Source: Nostocoides japonicum T1-X7 (GTDB taxonomy: Bacteria > Actinomycetota > Actinomycetes > Actinomycetales > Dermatophilaceae). From it: a DNA stretch of 32,189 nt. Below, piece by piece: positions 31,293 through 32,189 of the stretch (the first letter of the stretch is position 1; each line of letters starts with the position of its first letter). Below the pieces are notes generated by a model that was given only the letters and a program-made list of their open reading frames with translations, made no database searches and was not told the DNA's origin. Where the stretch lies: assembly GCF_001046855.1 (NCBI RefSeq), contig NZ_HF570958.1:492698-524886 (forward strand). The letters run 5' to 3'. The translations under genes were made by a program, and so were the position numbers.

Positions 31293-32189
31293 ATGAGCCA
31301 GCCGCTGCCGGAGAAGGCCGCCGACACGACGGCCGAGCACCCGTGGCCGGTTCGGCTGCTCAGCGTCAAGATCGCCGAGTACGTCGAGCGGATGTCGGTC
31401 CTGTGGGTCGAGGGCCAGGTCGTCCAGCTCAACCGGCGGCCGGGGGCCGGCACGGCATACCTCACCCTCCGTGACCCGGATGTCGACATGTCCCTCTCCG
31501 TCGCGGTGCGCGTCACGGCGCTCGACGCGATGGCGGCCCCGCTCGACGCGGGTGCTCGTGTCGTCGTCCAGGCCAAGCCGGAGTTCTGGACGACGCGGGG
31601 CAGCCTCATCCTCGACGCGCGGCAGATCCGGCCCGTCGGGGTCGGTGAGCTGCTCGCGCGGATCGAGTACCTCCGCCGCACCCTCGCGGCGGAGGGCCTG
31701 TTCGACGAGGCGCGCAAGAAGCCGCTGCCCTTCCTGCCCCGGGTCGTCGGCCTCGTCTGCGGCCGGGCCAGCGCCGCGGAGAAGGACGTCGTCGAGAACG
31801 CGCGGCGCCGTTGGCCGGGGGTGCGGTTCGAGATCCGGCCGGTCGCCGTCCAGGGCGTCGGCGCCGTGTCCGAGGTCGTCGAGGCGCTCCGTGACCTCGA
31901 CGCGGACCCGCTCGTCGACGTCGTCGTCATCGCCCGGGGCGGCGGGTCGGTCGAGGACCTCCTGCCGTTCAGCAACGAGGCGCTGCTGCGCGCCGTCGCC
32001 GCCGCCCGGACGCCCGTCGTCAGCGCCATCGGCCACGACGTCGACACCCCGCTCCTCGACCACGTCGCCGATCGGCGCGCCTCGACGCCCACCGACGCCG
32101 CCAAGCTCGTCGTGCCCGACGCCGCAGCCGAGCACCGCACGGTGGCCACCGCCCGGGAGCGCGCCCGGCGTGCCGTCCTCGGCCGGGTC
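31293..32189 (+). CDS. xseA: Exodeoxyribonuclease VII large subunit XseA, 3' end outside window
   Basis: The frame is open to the last base (299 codons visible of an expected 400 or more). It begins [20 protein letters not shown], then an N-terminal OB-fold domain ([39 protein letters not shown]) and the catalytic domain: [40 protein letters not shown] and [27 protein letters not shown] motifs (GHDVDTP and [11 protein letters not shown] visible), all typical of XseA. It degrades single-stranded DNA with XseB, which normally follows just downstream. GCATAC sits inside codons Ala-Tyr. Confidence 0.95.
   Translation, partial: MSQPLPEKAADTTAEHPWPVRLLSVKIAEYVERMSVLWVEGQVVQLNRRPGAGTAYLTLRDPDVDMSLSVAVRVTALDAMAAPLDAGARVVVQAKPEFWTTRGSLILDARQIRPVGVGELLARIEYLRRTLAAEGLFDEARKKPLPFLPRVVGLVCGRASAAEKDVVENARRRWPGVRFEIRPVAVQGVGAVSEVVEALRDLDADPLVDVVVIARGGGSVEDLLPFSNEALLRAVAAARTPVVSAIGHDVDTPLLDHVADRRASTPTDAAKLVVPDAAAEHRTVATARERARRAVLGRV

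Overview
The window is about 32 kb of very GC-rich DNA (roughly 70% or more by eye) with GTG and ATG starts, dense gene packing, many 1-8 base gene overlaps and many -10-like hexamers only 6-9 bases before start codons. Protein content (ispH next to xseA, DUF779 with an aldehyde dehydrogenase, TIGR03086, DUF985, YhgE/Pip, WYL regulators) points to a high-GC actinobacterium. From memory the proteins look closest to Micrococcales of the Intrasporangiaceae type; that placement is inference. No rRNA, intact tRNA, CRISPR array, prophage or insertion sequence was found; this reads as an ordinary chromosome segment.

Layout. 1-1560: end of an amino-sugar operon (ROK kinase, nagB). 1582-4913: aldehyde dehydrogenase plus DUF779 protein, divergent from a GAF-domain regulator. 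4926-5325: a possible small secreted peptide and a 50-bp palindromic element. 5352-8292: MarR regulator, MFS exporter and a frameshifted isochorismatase-like gene, preceded by a second MarR gene that diverges from a quinone oxidoreductase-like gene (8374-9333) across a two-site operator. 9259-13260: homocysteine methyltransferase, a short UvrA-like ATPase and a frameshifted gamma-glutamylcyclotransferase-fold gene, all coupled. 13333-14089: vapBC toxin-antitoxin pair flanked by a vapC fragment. 14103-17348: two-component system divergent from a small membrane protein. 17346-17506: intergenic palindromes. 17544-20263: ychF, a NUDIX hydrolase and a WYL regulator, the last divergent from a TIGR03086 enzyme. 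20960-24269: FGGY sugar kinase, divergent rmuC and an SMR efflux gene. 24372-29371: MMPL transporter coupled to a YhgE/Pip protein. 29592-32189: ispH, DUF985 cupin and the start of xseA.

Items most worth a second look: (1) the MMPL transporter carries a C-terminal extension of about 270 residues that looks like a degenerate ABC-type nucleotide-binding domain lacking its Walker lysine, and is coupled to the YhgE/Pip gene; (2) two 50-bp intergenic palindromes with matching ends and a compensatory base-pair change; (3) a second family of intergenic repeats near ychF; (4) about 38 copies of the hexamer GCATAC/GTATGC, several times the rough expectation, mostly inside genes and forcing otherwise rare codons; (5) a recurrent leaderless start architecture; (6) a vapC remnant forming 45-bp direct repeats around vapB; (7) two genes each broken by one single-base indel.
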